Positions 1 to 12,100 of a stretch of DNA of 22,162 nucleotides are shown here, piece after piece. The notes below the pieces were generated by a model. The model was not told the origin of the DNA, did no database searches, and saw only the letters and a program-made list of their open reading frames with translations. The translations under genes and the position numbers were made by a program. Where the stretch lies: the NCBI GenBank assembly GCA_028565635.1, contig JAOXYB010091608.1, forward strand, positions 1-22,162, written 5' to 3'. The DNA comes from Phoronis ovalis (taxonomy: Eukaryota; Phoronida; Phoronidae). The stretch's first letter is position 1; each line of letters opens with the position of its first letter.

Positions 1-180
1 AGATGGAACCGGTTCCAACTCAAAACCGAATTCAAACCACCTCTCGTAGTAGGATTCAGTTGGAATCGGTTTGAGGTAATCCCTTTGCGTTCACACTATT
101 ATTTACAACCGCATTCAGCTCGATCCGGATCTCAAACCTGTTCCAAACACGTAGTCTGAACGGCCTATAAGCTCACATCC
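1..180. repeat. Possible interspersed repeat cut by the window edge
   Basis: More GC- and CpG-rich than the following 3 kb, with self-similar pieces: GGAACCGGTTCC (4-16 region), GGTTCCAACTCAAAACCGAA and TCAGTTGGAATCGGTTTGAG are variants of each other in opposite orientation. Looks like a degenerate foldback element; the boundary is uncertain. Confidence 0.3.
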
Positions 181-1593
181 CAACACTAATCAGCATCTTC
201 TAGACAACACCTGCAAGAAGGAAACTTTTATGCTTTTGATGTCTGCACATATGGAGATTTCATTATATCGTTCAATTACTATGTAGTTACTGGTTAACTG
301 TAGAATGGATGTAAACTGATTTAGGCAGTAATAGATATATAATTACTTTATTCTGCACCACATTTCATAAAACTTAAATTCAAAACATTGTTTTTTAAAA
401 TAGCCACTTATCAAATCGAGAATTATTGTCATCTTTTAGATTCATAAGCTTTAAAGTATAACCTTGCAAAAATGCATATGTCTATGCCTTCATTATGATA
501 ATTAAAAAGGGAAAGTGTAGCCAAATAACAATGTCACAATGTATTTCGATCTAGTCCTTAACGGCACTAATATTCAGTTTCATGTGGTATATCTTTACTA
601 GAAATACAATACAGTTTTCACAAGCTCAGGTGGTCAGTTGACCTCTGCCATAACACAGGAGAGACACTACTATTAGAGCATGTTAGTAAGAGAATTTCGC
701 AATAATTATATACATAAATGCATTTTGTAGTGACTTGTCTGAACCATCTATTTAGAACAGCTAAATCTACTTTTTTTCTTATAAATTAGTAAAACTTGCT
801 GTTGTAGTATAAGTATAATTTTTGCCTATATATCAAAATTGTAATATAACATAATGTACACAGGCTTTGCTCAGCTATGCAGGGATATGCTATTGTTTAT
901 AGATTAGCTGTAATTGTGGCATATTGAGGCATCATACTGGTAGTAAAAAGAAGTTTTGATGTTTGAAACATATTAGCTTTTAATCATCAGCTAAGGCTTT
1001 AAGATAATACAGGCTTTAGCAAATTAGCTAGTGGATTCATTCTTGCATTAAATTATTTAAGTGGTACCTTACAGGAAGGTATCGAAATAGATGGCAGTCT
1101 CAAAAAAGTTGGCACTTAATGGGTTGCCAAGTGAAGTTTAAAACAGTATTTTATCTTATGATAAATAACATATAGGAAAGATAAATTGATTAACACGAAT
1201 TGAATTTATCATGTTAACTTTTTGTAATCGCTGCTCATAACTTCACTTTGTAGAAAGGAAATTGCATAAGACATATCAATCACTCATTTTGGTAATAATA
1301 AGCCAACATTAACTGCTATTAAATTTTAGACTTTCCCAGGCATCCTGGGTATTCTGGATAAGTGTATTTATTTATTGTAACAAAATCTTTAGTTTAAAAA
1401 AAAAATCATTATATTTCACTTAATATTTTAAAAGCAAGATTATATACTTACATTTTTCACTGCAATTGTCTCTCAAATTATTTTACTTTTATGAACATTT
1501 TGGGCAATTTAATGGGGGAAAAAATTACTTAAAAGTATAAATTTTTAGAAAGCTATCAACTTAAAGATTATGAAAATTTATTTTATTTATCTT

Positions 1594-1723
1594 TCACATG
1601 ATTATGTAATCAATTAGGAGGCTGTTTTGGATAAAATCACATTTTTCAAAATGTTGGACTTATATTTTTTTGAAAAACATGAGTTTGCTCAAAATGGCCC
1701 CCACTGATTACATAATCATGTGA
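1594..1723. repeat. Foldback (MITE-like) element with 19-bp perfect inverted arms
   Basis: Arms TCACATGATTATGTAATCA (1594-1612) and its exact reverse complement (1705-1723), spaced by 92 bp. The inner flanks are also roughly complementary (AGGAGGCTGTTTTGG against GGGGGCCATTTTGAG), and a nested ATTTTTCAAAATG / TTTTTTTGAAAAACAT pair sits in the middle. No coding capacity. Consistent with a non-autonomous DNA transposon remnant; no clear target-site duplication seen. Confidence 0.65.
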
Positions 1724-3072
1724 CATTGATTTCGTTTCCTAAGATAATGTAATCAGACCCATATTTGGAGATATCTATTTGAAGTTAATGTTGGCCATGC
1801 TTCAACTTTGTATTTACAGGGTGTTGACAGTGATTTTTCATATTCCCTAAGTTAATATCTTTCCAAAAATGTATACTTTTATTAGTTTATTTTTTCACAA
1901 GACTGCCAAAAATTGGACTCAAAGGTGTGAATAGTGTGAAACCTGAACATTTCTCGCCAAGCTATTAAAAATTCATAGATGAATGAATCTGTTATTCACT
2001 CCATATTTTTAAAAGCGTTAGAAGTTTCCACATCGCTTCAATTTTGTTCACGCTGCAATACTCTTATCCTGAGACGCAATACATAAAACAAAATAGAATA
2101 TGCATAGCCATGAGTATATTTGCCCCTAATCAAATCTTTAAGTATTCAGCGGATACGTTTGCATACACCACAGGTACAAGTTTACTGTTATGTTAATGTA
2201 CTTTGATTGCAGGCACTGTCAAGAAATTAGATGCTTACACAGATTCAATTCTTTGAAATTGTTATGCTTTTACATGTTATAATACTGATCAAGCAAATTT
2301 ACAAAATTTCTTTTTATATCTCATTTTTTGGAAAACCGAATCTTAAATTTGAACGATAAACTGGATGTTAAGACAGGATCAATAAGTTTATCTATCTAAC
2401 CATTGACACATTCACTTTGTAAGATCACGTGATGTTTAGCTGTCAAACTACAGTTGTTTGACTTTGAAGGGATTGTGATCATTTTTTAAAGCAGTCATCA
2501 CAGACATGCATTTCTGACTTGGAGCCATGGCTACTTCAGCATTAAGATTCGGGATACAGATCACAAGCTAAGTGATTACTTTGTGCACAGTCACCAAAGT
2601 TTCTTTAATAATCAAAAAAGACATTAGAACATAATGAATGACGCATACATAATTTTTGTCACCAGGAGTTTCGAAATATAATCTTATAGGCTATATAACA
2701 GATTCATTTTTCCTCCTACTTGCCACTTGTCAGAATATTGGTGTTTATTTTGTTACTTATACTTTTCTAAATTGGACAAGATTTAAAACATACTGAGACA
2801 AGAAATTTGCAAATGTTTGAGAACTATATTTTGGAGCACTTTGAGACAAAAATTTGTGTTGAATTTTTACTATGATTGAAGATTTTGGTACCAAAAATTT
2901 CATATATGGTACCGTTCTTCTGATGGTGAACAATAAGTCTAAATAATAAAAGAACTTTGAAAGATATCTTTGAAGAAGGGTTTATGTCCAAATTTGATGA
3001 AAATTACATTGAAACCTAGAGCAAATGAAATATTAGTTCTGTCTCATATATATATCATAGTTTATAACTCAC

Positions 3073-3137
3073 ATGTACACAGGAGCATTTGTCAGTGGTG
3101 AAGCAATATTTCTTGGTATTGGTGATAGTGTTGGAAG
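3073..3137 (-). CDS. RB1: RB exon 21 (residues 727-747), start of C-terminal region
   Basis: Acceptor TTGTTTTTTCAG. Encodes [20 protein letters not shown] then YM, matching human PPTLSPIPHIP (CDK site Ser780, here Ser731). The donor GTGAGT leaves phase 2. If this intron is retained, the codon after Met is TGA, giving a protein that ends at once. The next exon was not identified. Confidence 0.88.
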
Positions 3138-6100
3138 CTGAAAAAACAAGTAAGATGACCAATACAGTTAACAAAAATATACACTGCACTATGACAGGAA
3201 TTTTATTAAATAGATCTAATAGTTACAAGTATAAATTTTGTGTTACAGTTCCAGTATTCATTCAATATTTCGAATGATCAAAATAACGTACTATTCAAGA
3301 CGGGTTGATTTTTATTTTATCTGAGTTCCCAGATGGGGCGATTAATAAAGGCTGGATATATAATTGGAAATGGGAGTGATTAAAAAAAGATATGTGGAAT
3401 AGACAAAAGTTCTAACACTACTTCCACAATTATTTTTACTAATTAGTTGCCAAAACCAAACTTTGCTTACAAGACAACCTAAATAAGTACCGGGTGTGTG
3501 TGTGTGTGTTTGTTTCATGTGGCAAGTACCATTTGAAACACATACTTTCATACTTTTTTGGGCAGCTAAATGAAGAGATAGTCAAATGGAAGTACACATT
3601 TTTAGAAAAAGTACTAATATAGGAAATATGAAATTTAATTTATCTATCACGCATTTGAAAACACAAATTTCAAAAGATATACATCCGACACCATATAGAC
3701 AACGTTGAAACCTGGGCAAAATTAATTTCAAATGGGGATATTCAATATTATCAGATTTTCAAAATACTGAAACCCAATTTTCCTTAATACAAATTTTGAA
3801 ATTTCTTGGATGAATTCAATCAACATTCAAATACCGTCTTACTAACTAACTAACTTTCAGACATGAGCAACTCATCAAACATTTTCTGTAGCAACATCCA
3901 GGTAAGGAGTTGTCAGCTGACATAAAGATTTAGTAGGCTAGAATTGTAGTTTCAGAACTTTATGATCATCCCTTCCAAATTAAGAAATGAAATATGTTAA
4001 TATTTAAATACAAGTACATGTCCACTTTGAACAACTGTGAATTATAGTAGGAATTAAATACCGTCAAGCAATTGTAATACATAGTAAAGTTCTAGCATGC
4101 ATCTTACCCCTTGATGTATCCTGCTTGGGGAAAACTGTAAAATATACGATTTTGTCTTATGCATAAAAACATCATTGTAGAATCTAATTATTGTATCACA
4201 CTCATCTCCACAGATGTGAACAGATTTCCATATCTACAAAATATTTCAGTTTACAATAACATCCAGAATAAAGGCATAGTTTTGCGACGGTATTTTTTTT
4301 TATATGCCAAAATACTATATAACATTAGTGAGAACATTTATTTAACAAAAACAAATACTATAGAATTTGTTTGATATAGATGCAACTTATCATGCCTCTA
4401 CGAGAATTAGAAATGCTAAGTTTGAATCATTCTACTAAAAGATTATTCACAACAAAATAGTATTCCATGACACTTTTAAAATACTTTGATGATTTTTTAG
4501 ATTTCAAAAAATGTGTAGCAAATGTTGTAATGCAACAAAAGCAGGAAGAAACTATTAACGGCAGTTTGCATCAAACGATAAGCTCCGCATCTCACCTTTA
4601 CTGCAGCACGTGGTAACAGCTTGTACATGGAAACTATAGTCTTAAATTTGATATCATGATCTACTACTTTACAAATGGCATATATTGAGCACATCATGAT
4701 CTACAAAGAAAACATGACATAAATTCTCTCACTTTCAGAAATTACCACCTTTGTTAATTTCAAATGCAAGTGCTTTTTATAGTATGTATTCCATTTTAAA
4801 TTTTCTGTTTAAAACTTGATATTCAAACAAGCTTGATACAATAATTTATGTGACCAACAAAACAAATTTGAATTTACTAAATAGTAAAACGCCTAAATTC
4901 TAGTGAACTGCAAAGAAGGGCAGATGATAAAAACAACCTGGTCTAAATGTCGATTTTTCATGAGATCTGGTCTGTGACTAAAGCAGTACTCAAGACATGT
5001 CCAAATTTTGTGCATCTGAAAAATATTACTTGATGTTAATAAACCATCTTTAAGTACTAAATACAGATGATCATATTATTATTATTATTACATTGTTGAG
5101 ATCATCAGTCATGACTGACTGAAAAAAGACTTGATACTGATGTCATAACATTCCTTTTAAACAATTACAACATTTCACATGGTCTATTACGAGGCACAGA
5201 TAAGGGTTCTTGTTTACTTTACTACTCGAATAAAGGGATTACTTTCACAGTGGGTTAACTCATATTGTCTTGCAAATCTCATGCATTTCGGAAGCAAATC
5301 TATTCACAGGAAACGGGATGAATGTGACAAAACTATTGGTTGATTGGGCATTATGTGATAATCATCAAAAGAGGCAATAGTTGTATTTTATGTTTGCTAT
5401 TTTTTTTTTTGGAGGAAAAAAAAAGCAAAGTAATACAGTGCTTAGTATTTACCAAATCTCCTGGCACTCCAAGCTTTGTACACAACAATTGCAATCTGCT
5501 GTAACCAAGTCTTGCCACTAGAAAATCAAGCAAAGCTGCTATTTTAAAAAAAGAATTATGTTAAATGTTCAACATTTATGACAATCCGGTATGTTGAAGC
5601 TATGTGAATTGATAATCATTACCATACATCAACAAGGATCTAAAACAAGTGTGACAATGAATTTGCATGGCAAAAACGACCTTAAAACAGCAATGTTACT
5701 TTAGTTTTAAAAAATGCTACTTTGCAGGTTTACTCCGCCCAAAACGTACCTTTGTTTAGAAAAAGATTAAGAGAAAGCGACTTCATTAATTGAGCTTTAG
5801 GTACAACATCGCCTGCTTGCATTCCAGTAGCTTGTCCGCTTGTGTTTCTAACTGGTGATAAAAACCTGAAAGATTCAGTGAGTGTAATCCTTTTTTAAAC
5901 CTCAAAACTACTGACGCAACTCCTTATCTCAGAAGAGACAGTGCAGTGAGCCATTGAACTTAAAGTATAAAGGGAAATTGTGCCGAGCAATATTCCGTAC
6001 TTAAATATAACTAATAAAACCAAGATAATAAAAGACATTGAAAAGTGAGATATGGTACATTAAGTTAAATAAAACTTACATTTCAGATGCTGAGGACACA

Positions 6101-9100
6101 TTACTGCTACTATCTGCTGATTCCGAGATTCCCAGCAGAGGTAGATTAGAGATCTCTGATAACTTCATGGCTTCATACAGCGGTGATTCATCCTCCCAAG
6201 CAATATACTCCAGTATTCTATTTTCTATGTTCTGTAAATGCTTTAAGCAAAAATAAAGTCAAATGAAATCGCATTGTACTAACTTTACAAAGTGAATTAC
6301 AACTATTTTAAAATAAAATTCAAAAAAAGAAATTATGACTGGGGATGTCAAAAATTTTTTTAGAATATAAAACTGCTACTAAAAGAAGAACATCCTAAAA
6401 ATGCAATCCACTGCTCAACAAACAAAATTTTTCATAAAAAATCATTGCTCAATAACCTTACTCGAACAATCTCTTTTGAAAGTTTTGGTTCAGCCTTAAC
6501 AAAGCTTTCGAGCACCTTGAAGAAATTGTATGCTTCGAGATCAAAAACTTTTAAAATCCATGGAAAAGCGGTTGGATCTGAAGAATCTTGCTCAGCTAAT
6601 AATACTGGTGACGAAGTTCCTTAAATGAAATCAAAAGTAATAATTCACATAGAAGTTAGAAAACATGTGCATTCAAAAGTCAGAAGTGACTTTTACCAAT
6701 TTTTTTTACAAAAATCTTCAGTTTTAATGAACTTGTAAAAGCAACATTGGTTTCAGTAATTGAAATGAATGAAGAGTAGTGATAAGAAAGCTATTAAAGG
6801 TTGTATTTTCTTGTACATTATCTACAATTTGGATAAATCAATCAATCATCTCAATAAGTAAGACAAACAACACTTCGAAAGTGTTGTTAATTTGTTCATT
6901 TGAACTTGTTTATTGCAGTACAAGCAACAAGAATTCTGTAAAAAAATTCACTAATGGTAAGTCATAGCTATGACCTTTAACTTGGGAGGCTTTGACCTGG
7001 ACTGTAACTAGAAATGGACCTCGCGAATTCTCGTGGGTATGGTCCTCATATAGATTAGGAGTTATGCCTCATGGTTCTTATATAGATTAGGAATTATGGC
7101 ACAGAATTAGTTTCTGAGTTAAATGCTAGGAACAGCCACTGAGAAGGCATTTAACCTACAACAATGCAGTAGGCACATAATATCTGACATCTACAAAAAA
7201 CTGCTGAAGATGAGAACATAAGTAATCTAACGGACATAGTTGCCACCTGTAGTGGTGTGCATCTAGATATAATATCAGTGAGAAAAATTCTCCATTCTTT
7301 TAATAGTATAGATACATAAAAAATACTGGTTATACACCATATGGATTACAGATCCGATATACCATGATTTACTGCGTAAGTAAATCAACAGTAGATCTGG
7401 ACTAAAAATAAATGCAAAGATAGAAACAAAACATAATTCACACTGAATGTTTCATAAAGAACACCTAGGAAACATATATAAAGGTAAATAGTCAAGAGAT
7501 AATTTCACAGTTGATATCTTTAGAGATAACAATAGTATAGTATAGACGGAAACGTTTACTACAAAATGTGTACCTGATGTTTTGTAAGTTGTTAGCACCA
7601 CTTCCACTGCACAAGCTAACAAAGAGCAATGAAATGTTTCCTTATGAAGTAAATTACCAAAATCTTCTTGAGACAACCTGGCTTCTTCCTGCAATGACAG
7701 AATGTGGTGTCGGCAATTTGACATATAAATTGTATGCAGTCACAAAAAACAAACTAGTTTCTGTAACAGTTAGCTTTTAGAACAAGTAAATTACACATTT
7801 ATAAATAATAAGTCTAAGAATCAATGAAAAGCATAATCGTAAACAGGCTGGAATGTAATATCCTTACAGATTTTAACAAAGTCTCCATCACACGGAAATA
7901 AAGCTGAACAGCCATCTTGAATCTTCGCTTTGCTTCAATTTCATATGTTTTGCCCATTTCTTTTATCATGTTTGTAGTAAATTTGGATTCTAAATTTTCC
8001 AGTCTCTGTTTAATGCTATCTTCTGGATTGTAAAAACATTTCTGAAACAATCAAAATATTGAAATCATGACAATTTAACAATCAGTGGTGAAGACATCCC
8101 CTGCCCCCATTATAGTACACTGCTCTTCACAGGTTAATGAACTCAATTTTAACAGCAAAATATCATACTAATGATAGCAATGAGCATACCTTAAAATACT
8201 GCTGTAATGTTTTACTTGGATTGTCTTGTACTGATTTTTCTAATACACTCTTGAGTTGTTGAAGCGTATTCAGAGCAATTCTGTAAAACAGTGACAATAA
8301 AGCTTAAAAGAATAGTCACATAGTTACATTAAAAATCATGATCCAACATTCACAAAGCAATATACAAGGTGACAGTCATTTAAACCAAATTCTTTGCATT
8401 TCATGCTATATTTACAAAAAGCAAAATGCAATCAAATATGAATTCAGTAGCTAGCACAGCTGTCATTATCTAACCGTGACATACTTAGCCAATATAAAAT
8501 CAAAGTATTGCACTCTAAACACTCAAAAATAAATTTTAATCTAAATCTATGTTTAAAATTATACATGGTAGAAGCACAGCTTCTATAAACATACTTTATC
8601 TTCATGTTGTAATCTTCTGTATAATAAATAGTAAATATTTAACATTTCAAATCAGACAATAAATACCTCACAGGGGTAGCTGGAACTTTACCATTCAGGG
8701 AAAGCGTCATTTGTACAGGTTCAGCATTAGGTACAAGACTAGTATCATTATCAAGAAACAGAAGTTCATCAAAGTCCCCAATCTCTTTTAACATATCTTC
8801 ATATTTCTTTCTGATTGTTTCCAACTATTCAGTATAGAATAATGAAATGTCAGTATTTTCTACTATATTAGATTGGGTAATATTTTCAAATTTAATGTGA
8901 TGTAATGATTGAATAAACTTGACTGTGTGTCTATTTTAAAATTGTTAGTGTTAATAGACATGTCATATACCAACTAAAACTCATAACTTCTTAGCCTAAG
9001 CCATGTTGTCTCACAGGTAAATATATCAGATTATAGCTATTCTATGTTCAGACAACTCAGTCCTAGAGGTGTTCAGTATTCATACAGGTTATGTGCTTAG

Positions 9101-12100
9101 AAACACAATAACAAGCACAAGACCTTTTAACATGGGTTTCCAAAAATCATTTCTTTACAGAAAACTCTACCATTAGAAAAATTCTAATTTCACAAATTTA
9201 GAATAGCGCATATTCCATTGTTACTTTGGCTTTATTAAAATATACCAGTATATGGTATTAGATAAATATGTTGTTCAGAAAACTGCTTTTAAATAGGGTT
9301 TAACAAACATTATAATCAAAACAGATCTGAAAACAACTTGCAAAATATTAAAACAGCTTATTTACACAAGCGATAAGCATGGTGTTCTTCAAGGGTGCTT
9401 CAGCTTGCCACTACTCCTAAAAAAATAGTACATGTGTAATAACAGAAAGAAGTATTAGTAAATCTTTAAATCTTCTTTCAGTCAAACTGATGCAAGTAAC
9501 TTACATTCTGTAGCTTAATGATTCCAGATTTCACCAGATTGTCATTCCACAATGATAAAATTATTTGCATCTGTAATGATATAAAAAAAAGAAGACTACT
9601 CAGTACCAGTTACAATTTGCCCGTGTTTAACTATGTTTTTAAAATGCTATATTTTTTTATATAAAAAGCATTTATATGTACTAAGACTAAGCATCATACA
9701 TAATATAGTGACTGGCTATGTATGGGGAAAGAACGTCTTCAATCAGGTATACTAATATTCATGTATACAAATACATACATTAAAAGTTGTCATACTGAAA
9801 CACTTTTGAAATGTTGTTGCAAATGAGAAATAACTTCCTCTACCATATAGAGTATGGTCTAGAAGACAACAAAATTATACAGCAATCACAATACCTCCTC
9901 AATGGAAGCCCCATATTTTTGACAGAGAAATTTTTTCATGCCACCAACAAGCTTGTCATCAGCTGCATACTCTCGGTGAACCTCATCTGACAACAAATAG
10001 AAGTCAGTTATATGTGTTTAAGGAAGATCACAAGCAAGTATCTTGAACAAATGAAACAGACAATAGGTATTTTAAAAGTAAGTACTTCAGTAAAACATAA
10101 TACAATAAACAGTCTTTGATGATATCAATGTAGGTTTCAGTTTTTGGGTTATCACTATGATTTTAAGGGTGAGAGGCAATTTTGAAAGTAGAGGTCTATT
10201 TTGGTATCTTTATGGTAAAATTTCTGAAAATATGAAGCATTTTTGTAAAGTGTTACTACAGCAGGCATAAGATTTAGATAATCGCTGCCTTTTAATGAAA
10301 GATCCTGCTGATTTTGTAACTGAACAAGAAAATCATAACTTAGCAATGTGAGAATGCTTACCAAATGGCGAGTTCAGTTGGAATGAAGGAGTGTAATGAA
10401 TCACATAGTCAAAAGCGCACAGAAGCAGGTGAAAACTGGTTATTAACTCCTGATTGTGCTCAAGAATAACGGCTGGAACAAAAATAAGAGAAAAAGGACA
10501 TGAGAATATACATATAACATACCGTGAATTACCCAGAGAAGTAGTTATTACAAACAGCAAAGCTGTGTTCACACAGACTTGGCAACATAGATTGTGTATA
10601 ACTATGAGTGGATATAAACTACAGTATACCCCTTCGTGTTAGCAAAGTATTGAATTTTGTACTTTTGGACAAGTCATCTCCAAAAACCTCTCAAGTAACC
10701 TCACAAATGTATAAAACTTGACCTCAGTTAAAGCTGATTGAGTACTAGCATACTTATTTTTGATGTTTCTGTTCTTTTTCTGTTATATGAATGTGTGTAT
10801 CATTGAAAAACTTTTACCTTTAGCTAAAACAAATGAAGACCATATGAATCTTTTTTTATATTGGAACATCTCCTCTTCAGCATGGTGGTTATTTTCAGTT
10901 CTAAAAGGTAGCAAAAGCATATTATATTTATTAAAAATTTGCAAGTCTTTACAAACTATAAATAACTAAATCTTTTCACTTTTCATTTTACCAAAAAACA
11001 ATTCATTTGCAGGTCAGCTTCAAGATGTGCATAACAGGTTTATTTTCATTTTAGTCCCACCATGAGTAGAAACAAGTATTTAAGATATCCATCATGTCTC
11101 AAACAATGTCACAGGGTCCAATTTTTATGACTAAATCTTTCTGTATTTCAGACATTATGTCAGAAGTCAACTGCTTTTTTTTTGATATAATGGCTTCTTT
11201 CTGGTTAGCAAATTGACAAGCCTAATAAATTATTCTTATCCATGGTGATAGTGACATCAGGATTTCCAATTTTCTTTCTGGTTACAGAAAACAAAAACTG
11301 ATTTTTGAAGACTGCCCTACCAACAATTAGACATGAAAGTTACTGTTCATGAGTTTCCAACTGCAACAAATCATTAAATGTAATATTATTGATGTCCAAA
11401 TTGGATAAAGGGTTTCTACTCAAATTATGCATCCTTAAAGAAATGTTGCACAGTTACATAATACTTACTGGTCAAGAGGGTCCTCTTCTTTAAATATTTC
11501 ACAGAATAACCTGTAAATAAAATGTTTTTTCTCGCTTAATTTCACGAAAGCAATCTTGTCTCATTTGAAAAAGCTAGTGATCCGATTTTCATGAACTTTG
11601 TGACACAACTCACTGGTGAGGCGAACTAGGTTCTAGAATAATTATTTCAGACAAAGTAACACTTTTTGATGTACAAGATGTAACGTGGGCTTTGTAATGG
11701 CAAATTAAGAACATAGAGTAAACATGAATATGAATTAGGACTGTTTATTATTTTAAACATAGCAACATTCTTTTTAAAACCCCTAAGAAATATTTTAACT
11801 GAGTTTGCATAAGATTACAGCCTTAAACCAGGAAAACATAACAAATAGTGGGAGGTTATTTAATTGTTTCTTTTTTTATCTGTGTAGACCATAGATTCAA
11901 TTGTCATCTAGTATGTAAGGGCATTTACTCACTATTATCAAAATCTAGTTAAAAAACAAACAAGCCACATATATATATCTATATTGTGGTTGGTGAAATT
12001 ACTTTTGAAACTTATCGTATAGTGCAGCATCAATGAGGTATCTTCTCTGCAGTTTCTTGATACTATCTTGTACAGTTTCACTAAGTTGAATATTTTCTTT

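Larger units (their letters stand above)
1..3072. other. No exon recognised below RB exon 21
   Basis: This stretch should hold the remaining RB C-terminal exon(s) if they are in the window. I looked on the minus strand for a phase-2-compatible exon resembling the RbC core and found none. Candidates with an acceptor near 2921 or 2361 do not resemble RB. Apart from the foldback at 1594-1723 and the edge repeat, it is featureless AT-rich DNA. Confidence 0.6.
3138..4107 (-). other. RB1: RB intron 20 (970 bp)
   Basis: Clean GTAAGA...TTTTTTCAG boundaries. Holds the GT and ACTA microsatellites; no conserved coding signal. Confidence 0.8.

Noticed and set aside
1818-1831. AGGGTGTTGACAGT shared (inverted) with about 13996-14009
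   Set aside because: A 14-bp match with unrelated flanks; could be a repeat scrap or chance, too short to claim.
2236-2266. Candidate RB C-terminal exon reading NNFKELNLC (faintly like human KFQKINQMVC)
   Set aside because: No pyrimidine tract or proper acceptor, a stop just upstream, and the frame is incompatible with exon 21.
2860-2921. Candidate RB exon 22 with acceptor CACCATCAG and an open frame of about 50 codons
   Set aside because: The phase fits, but the peptide (RTVPYMKFLVPKSS...) bears no likeness to the RbC core, and no convincing donor follows.
3861-3901. Plus-strand mini-exon: pyrimidine-rich acceptor (CTAACTTTCAG) and donor CCAG|GTAAGG around a 41-bp open segment
   Set aside because: It lies antisense inside RB intron 20 with no partner exon on the plus strand and no recognisable peptide; the acceptor comes from the ACTA repeat. 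Probably chance.
6038-6256. 72-codon plus-strand ORF
   Set aside because: Antisense shadow of RB exon 15, whose minus-strand frame is conserved.
7568-7780. 70-codon plus-strand ORF
   Set aside because: Antisense shadow of RB exon 13.
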